64,000 nt of DNA from Zoogloea sp. 1C4 (lineage in GTDB: Bacteria; Pseudomonadota; Gammaproteobacteria; Burkholderiales; Rhodocyclaceae), in assembly GCF_009469605.1 (NCBI RefSeq), contig NZ_SSXU01000003.1, positions 271,479-335,478 on the forward strand. The letters are read 5' to 3'. Below, piece by piece: positions 9,804-21,996 of the stretch (position 1 is the first letter of the stretch; each line of letters begins with the position of its first letter). Below the pieces are notes generated by a model. It ran no database searches, was not told the DNA's origin, and saw nothing but the letters and a program-made list of their open reading frames with translations. Made by a program: the position numbers and the translations under genes.

Positions 9804-10407
9804 CTAAACCACCAGCGCCGCCGCCCGCTCCCGGCCGGCGTCGAAGGCGCGCAGATTCACGTCGCGCTTCCCGGGCTTGCGCTGGGCGAAGCGGGCCTCG
9901 ACCGCATCCCGCAGCACCTCGGCGGGAAACGGCAGGTGATCCGACATGGCGCCCAGCATCACCGTGTTGCCCAGGCGGATGTCGCCGAACTCCAGCGCGA
10001 TCTCGGCCGCATCGAAGGCCTGCAGCGGCACACCCAGGGCGCGCAGCTGGCCGACCGGATCATCCGGGTAATTCGAACACGCCGCACTCCACCACCGGCG
10101 GCGACAGGCGCGAGGTGTTGGTGAGCACCGGCGCACCCGGGCGCAGCATGTGGGCCCAGCGCAGCGTCTCGGCAGCCTCGAAGCCCACCAGCAGGTCGGC
10201 CTCGCCCTGGGCGATCTGGGGCGACAGCACCCGCTTGCCAAAGCGCAGGTGCGACACCACCACCCCGCCCCGCTGGCTCATGCCGGCCACTTCGGTTTTC
10301 TTGGCGTCGAAGCCGAGGGCCAGCGCCGCTTCGGCGAGGATCTCGGTGGCGGTCATCACGCCCTGGCCGCCAATGCCGCACACAAGGATGTTGGTGTTCT
10401 TCTGCAT
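9804..10407 (-). pseudogene. iorB: Indolepyruvate ferredoxin oxidoreductase beta subunit, frameshifted
   Basis: Partner of IorA in oxidative decarboxylation of aryl pyruvates to aryl-acetyl-CoA. The N-terminal part (MQKNTNILVCGIGGQGVMTATEILAEAALALGFDAKKTEVAGMSQRGG, 10407 down to ~10072) is typical of the gamma-type 2-oxoacid oxidoreductase domain. Reading then stops after VFELPG. Removing one base at the AA of 10070-10071 restores VFEYPDDPVGQLRALGVP and an open frame to 9804, giving about 200 residues, the normal family length. Either a real one-base insertion or a sequencing error. It starts 11 bp after the iorA stop, with a Shine-Dalgarno GGAG. Confidence 0.88.
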
Positions 10408-10418
10408 TGCCCTACTCC

Positions 10419-12284
10419 TCAGCCACGGCTCATGAAGCGCACCGGCACCACCGGCGCGGCGTGAACAATCGCCTTTGGCGCGCACGGCTGGACGCACAGC
10501 CCACAACCCGTGCAGGCGCTGGTCTCGATGCGCACGAAGGCGAGGTCGACCTCCTTGCCCGACGGCTTGATGGCCTTGTCGCGGCGCGTCACGTGGATCG
10601 CCGGGCAGCCCACCTCAAGGCAGTTGCCGCAGCCGGTGCAGGTGTCGTCGATCACCGCGTAGGGCGGCGTCTTCTTGTAGTCGTCGATGAGCACGCAGGG
10701 CCGGTCAGTGATGATCACCGAGGGCTCGTCGATCTTGGTCTCCTCCCGCAGCGTCTTGAAGAGCACCGGCAGCTGGTAGGGATCGACCACCCGGATGCGC
10801 TCCTTCTTCACCCCGAGCGCCTCGCACATGCGCGGAAAATCCACCCGCGGCGCTTCGGCGCCATGGATGTCGCGGCCGGTGGCCGGGTTGTCCTGGCCGC
10901 CGGTCATGCCCACGGCGCGGTTGTCGAGCAGCAGCACCGTCACGTTGCCGCCGTTGTAGGTGATGTCGAGCAGGCCCTGCATGCCCATGTGCATGAAGGT
11001 CGAGTCGCCGATCACCGCGACGATCTTCTTGTTGCGGTCGGAGTCGCCACGCCCCTTGTCCATGCCCAGCGCCATGCCCATCGAGGCGCCCATCGAGATG
11101 CAGGTATCCAGCGCGTTCCACGGGTGGCCGGCGCCCAGGGTGTAGCAGCCGATGTCACCGGAGATGATGATGTTCTTGAGCTGGGACAGCGTGTAGTAGA
11201 TGCCCAGATGCGGACAGGCCACACACATGGTGGGCTGCCGCGGGAAGACCTGCTGGGCCGGCAGCGCGTCGACTTCGGGCGGGGCCTCGCCGCGCAGGCG
11301 GGCCACGCCTCGGCGCAGCACCTCGGGCGACAGCTCGCCCAGGCGCGGCAGCACGTCCTTGCCCACGCAGGCGATGCCGGCGGCCTTGATCTCCGCTTCG
11401 ACGAGCGGTTCGGTCTCCTCCACCACCAGCAAGGTTTCAACCCCGGCAGCCAGTTCGCGCACCAGATCGAGGGGCAGCGGGTAGCTCATCCCGAGCTTGA
11501 GCACCGGCGCATCGGGGAAGGCCTCGCGCACATGCATGTAGGCCGGACCGAAGGTGACGAAGCCGATCCGCCGGTCGGGGCCGGATTCGATGCGATTGAG
11601 CGGCGACGCCGACGCCTCGGCGCGCAGGGCCGCCTCGCGCTCGAACATCAGCGGCAGGCGCGGCTTGGCATTGCCCGGCACCATCACCCAGCGTCGCGGG
11701 TCCTTCACGAATCCTGTCGGCTCGTGGGTTTCGGCCGGCGACAGCTCGACGCGGCCCTTCACGTGGCAGATGCGGGTGGTGAGGCGCAGGATCACCGGCA
11801 CGCAGAACTGCTCGGACAGCCGGAAGGCCGCCCGGGTCATGTCGTAGGCCTCTTGTGAATCGGCCGGTTCCAGCACCGGCACGTGGGCAAAGCGGCCCCA
11901 GAAGCGCGAATCCTGCTCGTTCTGCGACGAGGACATGCCCACGTCGTCGGCCACGGCGATCACCAGACCACCCTCGACGCCGGTGACGGTCATGGTCATC
12001 AGTGCGTCGGAGGCCACGTTGAGGCCCACGTGCTTCATCGCCGAGAACGCCCGCGCGCCCATCATCGAGGCGCCGAGCGCCACTTCGAGGGCGACCTTCT
12101 CGTTGGGCGACCACTCAGCGTAAAGGCCGGGAAAACGCGCCAGCACTTCGAGGATCTCGGTGCTCGGCGTGCCCGGATAGGCGGCCGCGACACGCACGCC
12201 CGCATCCCGCGCGGCATGGGCGACGGCGTCGTTACCGGACAGGAACAGGCGGTTTGCCGCAGTGGCGGCCAGGGCGTTTCCCAT
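10419..12284 (-). CDS. iorA: Indolepyruvate ferredoxin oxidoreductase alpha subunit
   Basis: 621-residue large subunit that binds thiamine diphosphate and iron-sulfur clusters. It oxidises indolepyruvate/phenylpyruvate to the arylacetyl-CoA in aromatic amino acid breakdown, feeding phenylacetate-type degradation. Domains: pyrimidine-binding N-terminus (AAYPGTPSTEILE), central VTFGPAY/LVVEETEP region, TPP motif GDSTFMHMGMQGLLDITYNGG..N (~435-460). The C-terminal ferredoxin-type motifs are CTGCGNCLEVGCP and CTGCGLCVQPCAP. It is the first gene of iorAB; the beta subunit downstream carries a frameshift. Confidence 0.96.
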   Translation of the reverse strand: MGNALAATAANRLFLSGNDAVAHAARDAGVRVAAAYPGTPSTEILEVLARFPGLYAEWSPNEKVALEVALGASMMGARAFSAMKHVGLNVASDALMTMTVTGVEGGLVIAVADDVGMSSSQNEQDSRFWGRFAHVPVLEPADSQEAYDMTRAAFRLSEQFCVPVILRLTTRICHVKGRVELSPAETHEPTGFVKDPRRWVMVPGNAKPRLPLMFEREAALRAEASASPLNRIESGPDRRIGFVTFGPAYMHVREAFPDAPVLKLGMSYPLPLDLVRELAAGVETLLVVEETEPLVEAEIKAAGIACVGKDVLPRLGELSPEVLRRGVARLRGEAPPEVDALPAQQVFPRQPTMCVACPHLGIYYTLSQLKNIIISGDIGCYTLGAGHPWNALDTCISMGASMGMALGMDKGRGDSDRNKKIVAVIGDSTFMHMGMQGLLDITYNGGNVTVLLLDNRAVGMTGGQDNPATGRDIHGAEAPRVDFPRMCEALGVKKERIRVVDPYQLPVLFKTLREETKIDEPSVIITDRPCVLIDDYKKTPPYAVIDDTCTGCGNCLEVGCPAIHVTRRDKAIKPSGKEVDLAFVRIETSACTGCGLCVQPCAPKAIVHAAPVVPVRFMSRG

Positions 12285-12397
12285 GAAGCGACTCTCCGAC
12301 AGGATGAAGCCGGAGAGTGTAGGAAGCGCCGCCGCGGACGAGCTTGAGACAGGTCAACTAAAGATACATTTTTCCTACAACTGACTTGAAATATGTA

Positions 12398-13036
12398 TCA
12401 CGATCGACCTGCAACCCCTTCGATCGCCATGACGTTCTGAACGAGCTCGGCCAGGGATTGCGCGCCCATTTTCTCCATCACGCGGGCGCGATGGACTTCC
12501 ACCGTCTTGATACTGATTCCGAGCACATCGGCGATCTGTTTGTTCAGCTTTCCGAGGATGATGAGGTCCAGCACCTCACGCTCGCGCTGGGTGAGCTGGT
12601 CGAGCCGGCGGGAGACTTCGGCGTCCTGGCGGCGGCGGTCGCGGCTCTCGCGCTCCTTGGCCAAGCACTGGCTCACCAGGTGCAGCAGGTCGTTATCGTT
12701 GAAGGGCTTCTCGATGAAATCCACCGCGCCCTTCTTGAGCGCCGCCACCGCCATCGGCACGTCACCGTGGCCGGTGATGAAGATGACCGGCAGGGTGCAG
12801 TACTGGGCACGCAGGCGCTCGTGGAGCTCCAGCCCGCTCATGCCGGGCATGCGCACGTCCAGCAACAGGCAGCCGTTGAACTCCGGTCGCCAGCGGCGCA
12901 GGAAATCCTCGGCCGAGGCAAACGCGGCCACCTTGAAACCCTGGGATTCGAGCAGCCAGACGAGGGAATCCCGCAGGGCTTCATCGTCATCCACCAGGTA
13001 GATGATTTGTTCAGGCGTCGATTCGGGCGCTTTCAA
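12398..13036 (-). CDS. FixJ/DctR-type two-component response regulator
   Basis: 212-residue cytoplasmic DNA-binding regulator. The receiver domain (~10-125) has DDD at 16-18, phosphoacceptor Asp in LLLDVRMPGMSG (~60) and Lys in FIEKPF. The LuxR/FixJ-type helix-turn-helix is at ~145-205 (LTQREREVLDLIILGKLNKQIADVLGISIKTVEVHRARV). The start codon is TTG at 13036, preceded by GGAG; the gene overlaps the end of the kinase gene by 26 bp, so they are coupled. Its targets are unknown; the divergent LivK-like binding protein gene beyond the kinase is the nearest candidate. Confidence 0.93.
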   Translation of the reverse strand: MKAPESTPEQIIYLVDDDEALRDSLVWLLESQGFKVAAFASAEDFLRRWRPEFNGCLLLDVRMPGMSGLELHERLRAQYCTLPVIFITGHGDVPMAVAALKKGAVDFIEKPFNDNDLLHLVSQCLAKERESRDRRRQDAEVSRRLDQLTQREREVLDLIILGKLNKQIADVLGISIKTVEVHRARVMEKMGAQSLAELVQNVMAIEGVAGRS

Positions 13037-15776
13037 GGGGAGTCTCCAAAGGCAGGGTGAAGCGGAAGATACATCCTCCGGCGGGGTTCGCGTCCACCCA
13101 CAGGCGGCCGTTGTGGAATTCGACGATCGAGCGGCAGATGTTGAGGCCCATGCCCATGCCCTCCGCCTTGGTGGTGTAGAAGGGCGAGAACAGTTTTTCG
13201 CGGGCTTCGTCGGAGAGGCCGTGACCCCGGTCGGCCACCGACACCTCGACCAGATTATGCTCGGCGATCCGCGCCGACACCGTGAGGACGCGCTCCTCGG
13301 CGGGCGTCTCGCGCATGGCCTCGATGCCGTTCTTGACGAGGTTGAGCACCACCTGCTCGATCATCACGGAGTCGGCAAACACCGGCGGCAGGTCGGCGGG
13401 GATCTGGCTGACGACCTGGGCAACGTGGCGGCGGGCGTCGATCTCGACAAAGCCGATGGCGTCCTCGACGATGCCCGACAGGGCCACCAGCTGGCGCCGC
13501 GGCTCGCTCTTCTTCACGAACTCGCGCACCCGCCGGATGATCCGCCCGGCGCGCTCGGCCTGGGCGCTGGCCTTCTGCATCGCGGTGAGGATGTCCTCCT
13601 GGCGATATTCGCCCGACTGCAGGCGATTGACGCAGCCCATCGAGTAATTGGCGATCGCCGCCAGCGGCTGGTTGAGCTCGTGGGCCAAAGTTGAGGCCAT
13701 CTCGCCCATGGTGATGAGGCGCGAGGTGCGCTGCAGGCGTTCCTGCTGGGCGCGGTTTTCTTCTTCGACGCGCTTCTTGTCGGTGATGTCGGTGGCGATC
13801 GCCATCCGCACCACGCGGCCATCCACCCAGCGGGTGGCACGCTCGCGGATGTGATACCAGCGGCCGGAGAGCCCGTTCTGAAGCTCGCCGTCGTAGAGCT
13901 CGCGGGGCACCTGCTGGGGCGACAGGCGGCGCGGGTCCACGTCGTACCAGTTGGTGTCGGGCGGCGTGGGCAGGCCGTAGATGCCGACCCGCTGGCCCAC
14001 CGCATCGAAGCCGTAGATGCTCTTGAAGGCGCGGTTGGCGAAGAGGATCTCGTCGTTGGCGGCGTCGGCCACGTACACCGCCGCGTCGAGCCCGTCGAGG
14101 ATCGCCACGAAGCGCTCGTGGGCGGCTTCCAGCTGGGCGCGCACGCGCTTGGGCTCGGTGATGTCGGTGATCGAGGCCATCCAGCCGGTCTGTCGGCCGT
14201 CCCCGTCGATCAGCGGCGACAGGTAGAAACGCGCATCCATGCTCTCGCCGTTCTTGCGTTGCACGCGCATCTCGAAGCCGGTGGAAGGCGCGTTGCCGCT
14301 GAGGGTGAGTTCCAGGTTGTGCTGCAGGGCCTCGATCTCGTCCGGCGGCCAGTAGGGGAAAGGCGGTGCCGAACCCACCAGATCCTCCCGCGACCAGCCG
14401 GTCATGCGGCAGAAGGCCGGGTTCACGTAGGTGATGCGGCCGGTCAGGTCGATGGCCCGCAGGCCGGTGATGAGGGATTCCTCCATCGACTGGCGGAAGG
14501 CGTATTCGTGGTGGAGCGCCTCCTCTGCCGCCTTGCGCCCGGTGATGTCGTGGGCGACGGCGTACATCAGCTTCTCCTCGGGCACCGAGTTGATGCTCCA
14601 GGCCAGCCAGCGGTAGCTGCCATCGGCGCAGCGGCAGCGGTTCTCGAAGGCCTCCGGCGTGCCGGCCGCCAGGCTGCGCAGGCGCACCACCGAGTCGGCC
14701 ACGTCGTCCGGGTGGATGTAATCGAGGAGCGAACTACCCGGCATCGCCTCGGGCGAATACCCCAGGATGCGCTCGAAGGCCGGGTTGCAGCGCCGGAACA
14801 GCCCGTCGTGGGCCATCACCGCCAGCATGTCGAGGGACAGGTTGAACAGCCGGTCACGCTCCTTCTCCACCCGCACCCGACGCAGCATGTGGGCCCGCAG
14901 CGCCCACAGGCTCCACAGCACGAAGAACGACAGCCCGACGATCACCGCAATCGGAAAGCCCTTCGGCAGCTCGCTGTCCACGTGATAGGCGGTGGCTTCG
15001 AGCGCCAGCCCGTTGCCGGGCGGGTCGAGCGGCACCGAGAACTCGAGGCTCTCGTCCAGCGCCCGCAGCGTGGAATTGGCCGCCAGCAGCTCACCCTTGC
15101 CGTTGGTGAAGGACAGCCGGTATTTCTCGCCGAACCAGCTCGGCACCAGATGCGCCACCATCCGCTCGATGGAATACACCGCGACGATCGCCCCCAGCGG
15201 CTGGCGCCCCTGCTGCACCGGCAGGTACACCTCCAGCACTGCCATGTTGCGGCCATTCACGTAGGCCTCGCCATACACCGGCCGGCCCAGCTCGCGGGAT
15301 CGGGCGAGCACCGCCACCTGCACCTGCGACAACCCGTCGCCCACCAGCCAGTCGGTGGTGTCGAAGGGGGCCGTCCACTTCACCCGTTGATCGCCGGTCA
15401 CCCACACGATGTTCACCAGCTCGGGGTTGTTGGCGATGTGCTGATTGGCCCGCACCTGAAAACCGTCGCCATCCAGCGTGCCGGCGGCCAGCTCCCGCGC
15501 CAGCTGGCCCAGAAACTCCTCGGTGCCCTGCATGTGCAGGCGCATGGTCTGCTCGGCCCACTGCACGTCCCGCGCCATCGCCGCCCGGGCGGTCTCGCTC
15601 TCCTGGCGCTGGAGCACCCACACCAGCACCAGCATCGCCAGCGCAAAGATCAGGACGGCAAAGTTGGGCGCCGACCAGTACCAGCTGGCTGGCACCCGGG
15701 TCGGCGGCATCTTGGGAGAAGGATTCGTATTCGACATGTCCCGCGCATCGTCGCCGCGGAGGCGGAAAAGGCGCAT
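13011..15776 (-). CDS. Membrane sensor histidine kinase with multiple PAS domains (DctS/FixL-like)
   Basis: 921-residue kinase. TM1 at ~37-55 and TM2 at ~277-297 bracket a ~220-residue periplasmic sensor domain. At least three PAS/PAC modules follow (~310-675; SLDMLAVMAHDGLF.., GRITYVNPAFCRMTGWSREDL, EILFANRAFKSIYGFD). The His-kinase domain has the H-box EMASTLAHELNQPLAAIANYS, and the ATPase has N-box LVKNGIEAM and DRGHGL. The H-box is of the DctB/FixL class. An alternative start at MSNTNPS (15737) would remove 13 residues; neither has a strong ribosome site. It partners the overlapping regulator. The periplasmic domain suggests a small-molecule ligand. No haem-PAS signature was identified. 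Confidence 0.92.
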   Translation of the reverse strand: MRLFRLRGDDARDMSNTNPSPKMPPTRVPASWYWSAPNFAVLIFALAMLVLVWVLQRQESETARAAMARDVQWAEQTMRLHMQGTEEFLGQLARELAAGTLDGDGFQVRANQHIANNPELVNIVWVTGDQRVKWTAPFDTTDWLVGDGLSQVQVAVLARSRELGRPVYGEAYVNGRNMAVLEVYLPVQQGRQPLGAIVAVYSIERMVAHLVPSWFGEKYRLSFTNGKGELLAANSTLRALDESLEFSVPLDPPGNGLALEATAYHVDSELPKGFPIAVIVGLSFFVLWSLWALRAHMLRRVRVEKERDRLFNLSLDMLAVMAHDGLFRRCNPAFERILGYSPEAMPGSSLLDYIHPDDVADSVVRLRSLAAGTPEAFENRCRCADGSYRWLAWSINSVPEEKLMYAVAHDITGRKAAEEALHHEYAFRQSMEESLITGLRAIDLTGRITYVNPAFCRMTGWSREDLVGSAPPFPYWPPDEIEALQHNLELTLSGNAPSTGFEMRVQRKNGESMDARFYLSPLIDGDGRQTGWMASITDITEPKRVRAQLEAAHERFVAILDGLDAAVYVADAANDEILFANRAFKSIYGFDAVGQRVGIYGLPTPPDTNWYDVDPRRLSPQQVPRELYDGELQNGLSGRWYHIRERATRWVDGRVVRMAIATDITDKKRVEEENRAQQERLQRTSRLITMGEMASTLAHELNQPLAAIANYSMGCVNRLQSGEYRQEDILTAMQKASAQAERAGRIIRRVREFVKKSEPRRQLVALSGIVEDAIGFVEIDARRHVAQVVSQIPADLPPVFADSVMIEQVVLNLVKNGIEAMRETPAEERVLTVSARIAEHNLVEVSVADRGHGLSDEAREKLFSPFYTTKAEGMGMGLNICRSIVEFHNGRLWVDANPAGGCIFRFTLPLETPLESARIDA

Positions 15777-15970
15777 CGGGGGTTTCCCTAATCAGGACGG
15801 ATGAAGGCGGCCGCGCAGGCCCGGTCTGGCGTGCCATGCCGCAGCGCAGCTAGGGGTTCTCCCGCATATGACCGGCAGAGTCGCGGGCGTAGCGTTGAAC
15901 GCTGCCTGCGAAGGAAGGCGCGGGCTGGCAGCCACTCAAGCAGAACAAGAACACAACAGCGGAGACACCC

Positions 15971-17164
15971 TTGCTTCGATTCGTGCGTGCCGCGGCCTGT
16001 GCCGCGCTGGGTTTGCTCGCGGCCGGCGTGGCGGCGGTGGAGCCGATCCGCATCGGCGTGACCGGGCCATTCACCGGCGGGTCGAGCCCGATGGGGGTGG
16101 CGATGCGCGACGGCATTCGTCTGGCGGCGCGGGAGATCAACGACGCCGGCGGCATCCTCGGGCGGCCGGTGCAGCTGCTGGAGCGCGACGACGAGGCCCG
16201 CCCGGAACGCGGCGCACAGATCGCCCAGGAGCTCATCAACCACGAGAAGATCGTCGCCGGCCTCGGCATCGTGAACACCGGCGTGGCGCTCGCCAGCCAG
16301 CGTTTCTACCAGCAGGCCCACGTGCCGATGATCACCTCGGTGGCCACCGGGTCGATCGTCACCAAGCAGTTTCTGCCGCCCCAGTACCCCGACAACTACA
16401 TCTTCCGCGTCTCCGCGCCCGATACCTTGCAGGCGGCGATGATCGTCGAGGAGGCGGTGGTGCGCCAGCGCCTGCGCCGGCTTGCGATCTTTCACGACAG
16501 CACCAACTACGGCCAGCTCGGCCGCGAAGACCTGGAGCGCGCGCTGGAACGCCACGGCATCAAGCCGGTGACGATCGAGCGCTTCAACATCCGCGACGTG
16601 GACATGACGCCCCAGCTCACCCGCGCCCGGGCCGCTGGCGCCGAGGGCATCCTCACCTACGGCCTCGGGCCCGAAACCGCTCACCTCGCCAACGGCATGG
16701 TGCGCCTGGGCTGGAAGGTGCCGATGGTGGGCAGCTGGGCGCTGGCCATGTCCAACTTCATCGACAGCGCCGGCCCCAACGCCGAGGGCGCGCGGATGCC
16801 CCAGACCTTCATCCAGGAAAGCGATGCGCCGCACCGGCGCAAGTTCGTCGAGAAATACCGCAGCACCTACGGCATCGACCGCCTGCCGGTGGCGCCGGCG
16901 GCAGCCCAGGGCTATGACTCGATGCTGCTGCTCGCCGCGGCGATCCGCCAGGCCCGCAGCACCGACGGCACGCGCCTGAAGGACGCCCTCGAATCGCTCA
17001 AGGAGCGGGTGGAAGGCATCGTGATGGTATATGATCGACCTTTCTCCAAGACCGACCACGAGGCGATCGACTCGACCCGTCCGCTGGTCATGGGGGAGAT
17101 TCGCAACAGACAAGTGGTCTTCGCATACGACGAAGACCGTAAGCGGGACGCGCTGTCCAGATGA
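15971..17164 (+). CDS. Branched-chain amino acid-type ABC transporter substrate-binding protein
   Basis: 397-residue periplasmic protein of the LivK/Peripla_BP_6 family, initiating at TTG (15971) behind GGAG. Signal peptide MLRFVRAAACAALGLLAAGVAAV. The mature part starts EPIRIGVTGPFTGGSSPMGVAMRDGIRLAAREINDAGGILGRPV, the family signature, and includes IVAGLGIVNTGVALAS and DNYIFRVSAPD. No permease or ATPase genes are nearby: it lies alone, divergent from the sensor kinase at 13011. It may serve a distant permease or deliver ligand to the kinase. The ligand could be an amino acid, amide or aromatic acid. A strong terminator follows. Confidence 0.9.
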   Translation: MLRFVRAAACAALGLLAAGVAAVEPIRIGVTGPFTGGSSPMGVAMRDGIRLAAREINDAGGILGRPVQLLERDDEARPERGAQIAQELINHEKIVAGLGIVNTGVALASQRFYQQAHVPMITSVATGSIVTKQFLPPQYPDNYIFRVSAPDTLQAAMIVEEAVVRQRLRRLAIFHDSTNYGQLGREDLERALERHGIKPVTIERFNIRDVDMTPQLTRARAAGAEGILTYGLGPETAHLANGMVRLGWKVPMVGSWALAMSNFIDSAGPNAEGARMPQTFIQESDAPHRRKFVEKYRSTYGIDRLPVAPAAAQGYDSMLLLAAAIRQARSTDGTRLKDALESLKERVEGIVMVYDRPFSKTDHEAIDSTRPLVMGEIRNRQVVFAYDEDRKRDALSR

Positions 17165-17190
17165 TCCCGCCGCGGAACAACCATTTCCGC

Positions 17191-17242
17191 AAACGGCCGG
17201 GGGTTTTCTCCCTCCCTCCCTCGCCCCCGGCCGTTTTTTTTT
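17191..17242 (+). terminator. Intrinsic terminator after the binding protein gene
   Basis: About 11-bp stem (AACGGCCGGGGG with CCCCCGGCCGTT), CT-rich loop and a ten-T run. Confidence 0.9.
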
Positions 17243-17404
17243 ACCCGTCCCCGTCGAACGAAAACTCGCCGGCCGGAGCCTTCTGGCCCGGCCGGCGTAT
17301 GCATTGGGTTTTCCGTATCGCAGCAGAACCGGATGGGATAGCACCGCCACCACCATACCTCGAAAAAAAACCCTCGAACCCCGTGCAAATTGCGGTCGAC
17401 CCTA

Positions 17405-17433
17405 TTGCACATCGCGGGATTTGATTTTATATT
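17405..17433 (+). promoter_or_regulatory. Putative sigma70 promoter of the pyruvate dehydrogenase operon
   Basis: TTGCAC (17405-17410), exact 17-bp spacer, TATATT (17428-17433), in an AT-rich patch about 110 bp before aceE. The leader between it and aceE shows no obvious regulatory hairpin. Confidence 0.55.
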
Positions 17434-17541
17434 ACGAAAAATTCGGGTCGTGATCCGACCCTGCTCCGGTTTGTAGTGAAAGCACGTTGCCGTTACCCAC
17501 GGCAACAACCCACAACCCGCAAGTCATGAGGAGACAAAACC

Positions 17542-20217
<2,676 letters not shown>

Positions 20218-20234
20218 TCGAGAGGAGCGCAAAC

Positions 20235-21908
20235 ATGAGCCAACTCATCGAAGTAAAGGTTCCGGACATTGGCGATTTCGACCAGGTTCCGGTGATCGAA
20301 CTGTTCGTCAAGGTCGGTGACACCATCAAGGTGGACGACGCCATCGCCACCCTGGAATCCGACAAGGCCACGATGGACGTCCCGTCCTCTGCCGCCGGCA
20401 TCGTCAAGGAAGTGCTGGTCGGCCTGGGCGACAAGGTTGCCGAAGGCACCGTGCTGATCAAGGTCGAAGCCGCCGGCGCAGCTGCCGCGGCGCCCGCTCC
20501 GGCTGCTGCTGCCCCGGCGCCGGCCCCCGCTGCCGCACCGGCCGCACCCGCCCCCGTGGCGGCGGCAGCCCCCGCCGCTGGCGGTGGCATCGTCGAGGTG
20601 AAGGTCCCGGACATCGGCGACTTCTCCGACGTGCCGGTGATCGAGCTGTTCGTGAAGGTCGGCGACAGCATCAAGGCGGAAGACGCCATCGCCACCCTGG
20701 AATCCGACAAGGCCACGATGGACGTGCCCTCCTCCGCCACCGGCGTGGTGAAGGAAGTGCTGGTCCAGCTGGGCAGCAAGGTGTCCGAAGGCGCGGTGCT
20801 GATCAAGGTTGAAACCGGTGCCGGCGCCACTGCGCCTGCCCCGGCTGCAGCCGCCCCCGCGCCTGCGGCCTCCGGCCCGACCACCCCGCTCGCCGATGGC
20901 GCCCCGGCAGCCGTGGCCCCGGTGGTTGCAGCCGCCCCGGCCGCTGCCGCCGCGCCGTCCGCCGTCACCCTCGGCGGCAAGGTGCACGCCAGCCCGTCGG
21001 TGCGTGCCTTTGCCCGCGAACTGGGTGTCGATCTCGCCCAGGTCAAGGCCACCGGCCCGAAGAACCGCATCATCCAGGCCGACGTCACTGCCTTCGTGAA
21101 GGGTGCCATGAGCACCGGCGTCGTTCCGGGCAAGACGGTGGCCGCTGCCGCTGCCGTCGGCAGCCTGGGTGGCGGGCTCGACCTGCTGCCGTGGCCGAAG
21201 GTGGACTTCTCCAAGTTCGGCGAAGTCGAAGTGAAGCCGCTGTCGCGCATCAAGAAGATCTCCGGCCAGAACCTGGCCCGCAACTGGGCGATGATCCCGG
21301 CCGTCACGTATCACGAGGACGCCGACATCACCGATCTGGAAGCCTTCCGCGTCCAGATGAACAAGGAGTACGACAAGTCCGGCAAGAAGCTCACCATGCT
21401 CGCCTTCATCATCAAGGCTTCGGTGCGCGCGCTGCAGGAGTTCCCCGAGTTCAACACCAGTCTCGACGGCGACAACCTGGTCTACAAGAAGTACTTCAAC
21501 ATCGCCTTCGCAGCCGACACCCCGAACGGCCTCGTCGTGCCGGTGGTGAAGGACGCCGACAAGAAGAGCGTGTTCGAGATCGCCGCCGAAACCGGCTCCC
21601 TGGCCAAGCTCGCCCGTGACGGCAAGCTCAAGCCGGCCGACATGTCCGGCGCGTGCTTCACCATCTCCAGCCTTGGCGGCATCGGCGGCACCTACTTCGC
21701 GCCGATCGTCAATGCACCGGAAGTGGCCATCCTGGGCGTCAACAAGTCGGTGATGAAGCCGGTGTGGGACGGCAAGCAGTTCGTACCGCGCCTCACCCTG
21801 CCCATGTCGCTGACTGCCGATCACCGCGTGATCGACGGCGCGCTGGCCACCCGCTTCAACGTGTACCTCGCCCAACTGCTGGCCGACTTCCGTCGGGTCA
21901 TGCTCTGA
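20235..21908 (+). CDS. aceF: Dihydrolipoamide acetyltransferase (PDH E2) with two lipoyl domains
   Basis: 557-residue core of the pyruvate dehydrogenase complex. Two tandem lipoyl domains (~1-78 and ~117-195) have the lipoylated lysine in ESDKATMDVPSS (Lys44 and its repeat). Ala/Pro-rich flexible linkers follow, then a peripheral-subunit-binding domain (HASPSVRAFARELGVDLAQVKATGPKNRIIQADV, ~252-285). The catalytic acyltransferase domain ends with the active-site SLTADHRVIDGA. Ribosome site GAGAGGAG. The lipoyl domains are nearly identical to each other and to the N-terminus of lpdA downstream. Confidence 0.98.
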   Translation: MSQLIEVKVPDIGDFDQVPVIELFVKVGDTIKVDDAIATLESDKATMDVPSSAAGIVKEVLVGLGDKVAEGTVLIKVEAAGAAAAAPAPAAAAPAPAPAAAPAAPAPVAAAAPAAGGGIVEVKVPDIGDFSDVPVIELFVKVGDSIKAEDAIATLESDKATMDVPSSATGVVKEVLVQLGSKVSEGAVLIKVETGAGATAPAPAAAAPAPAASGPTTPLADGAPAAVAPVVAAAPAAAAAPSAVTLGGKVHASPSVRAFARELGVDLAQVKATGPKNRIIQADVTAFVKGAMSTGVVPGKTVAAAAAVGSLGGGLDLLPWPKVDFSKFGEVEVKPLSRIKKISGQNLARNWAMIPAVTYHEDADITDLEAFRVQMNKEYDKSGKKLTMLAFIIKASVRALQEFPEFNTSLDGDNLVYKKYFNIAFAADTPNGLVVPVVKDADKKSVFEIAAETGSLAKLARDGKLKPADMSGACFTISSLGGIGGTYFAPIVNAPEVAILGVNKSVMKPVWDGKQFVPRLTLPMSLTADHRVIDGALATRFNVYLAQLLADFRRVML

Positions 21909-21996
21909 AATCGGTGAGGAGTGAGGGGTGAGGAGCCAGGCGTAAAGCCTTCGCCTCCCCCGCACTTTTCACACTACGCCCAAAGAGGTGATCAAG

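Noticed and set aside
12363..12399. GATACAT/ATGTATC inverted repeat between iorA and the response regulator
   Set aside because: 7-bp arms with a 23-bp gap in an AT-rich patch are too weak to call an operator.
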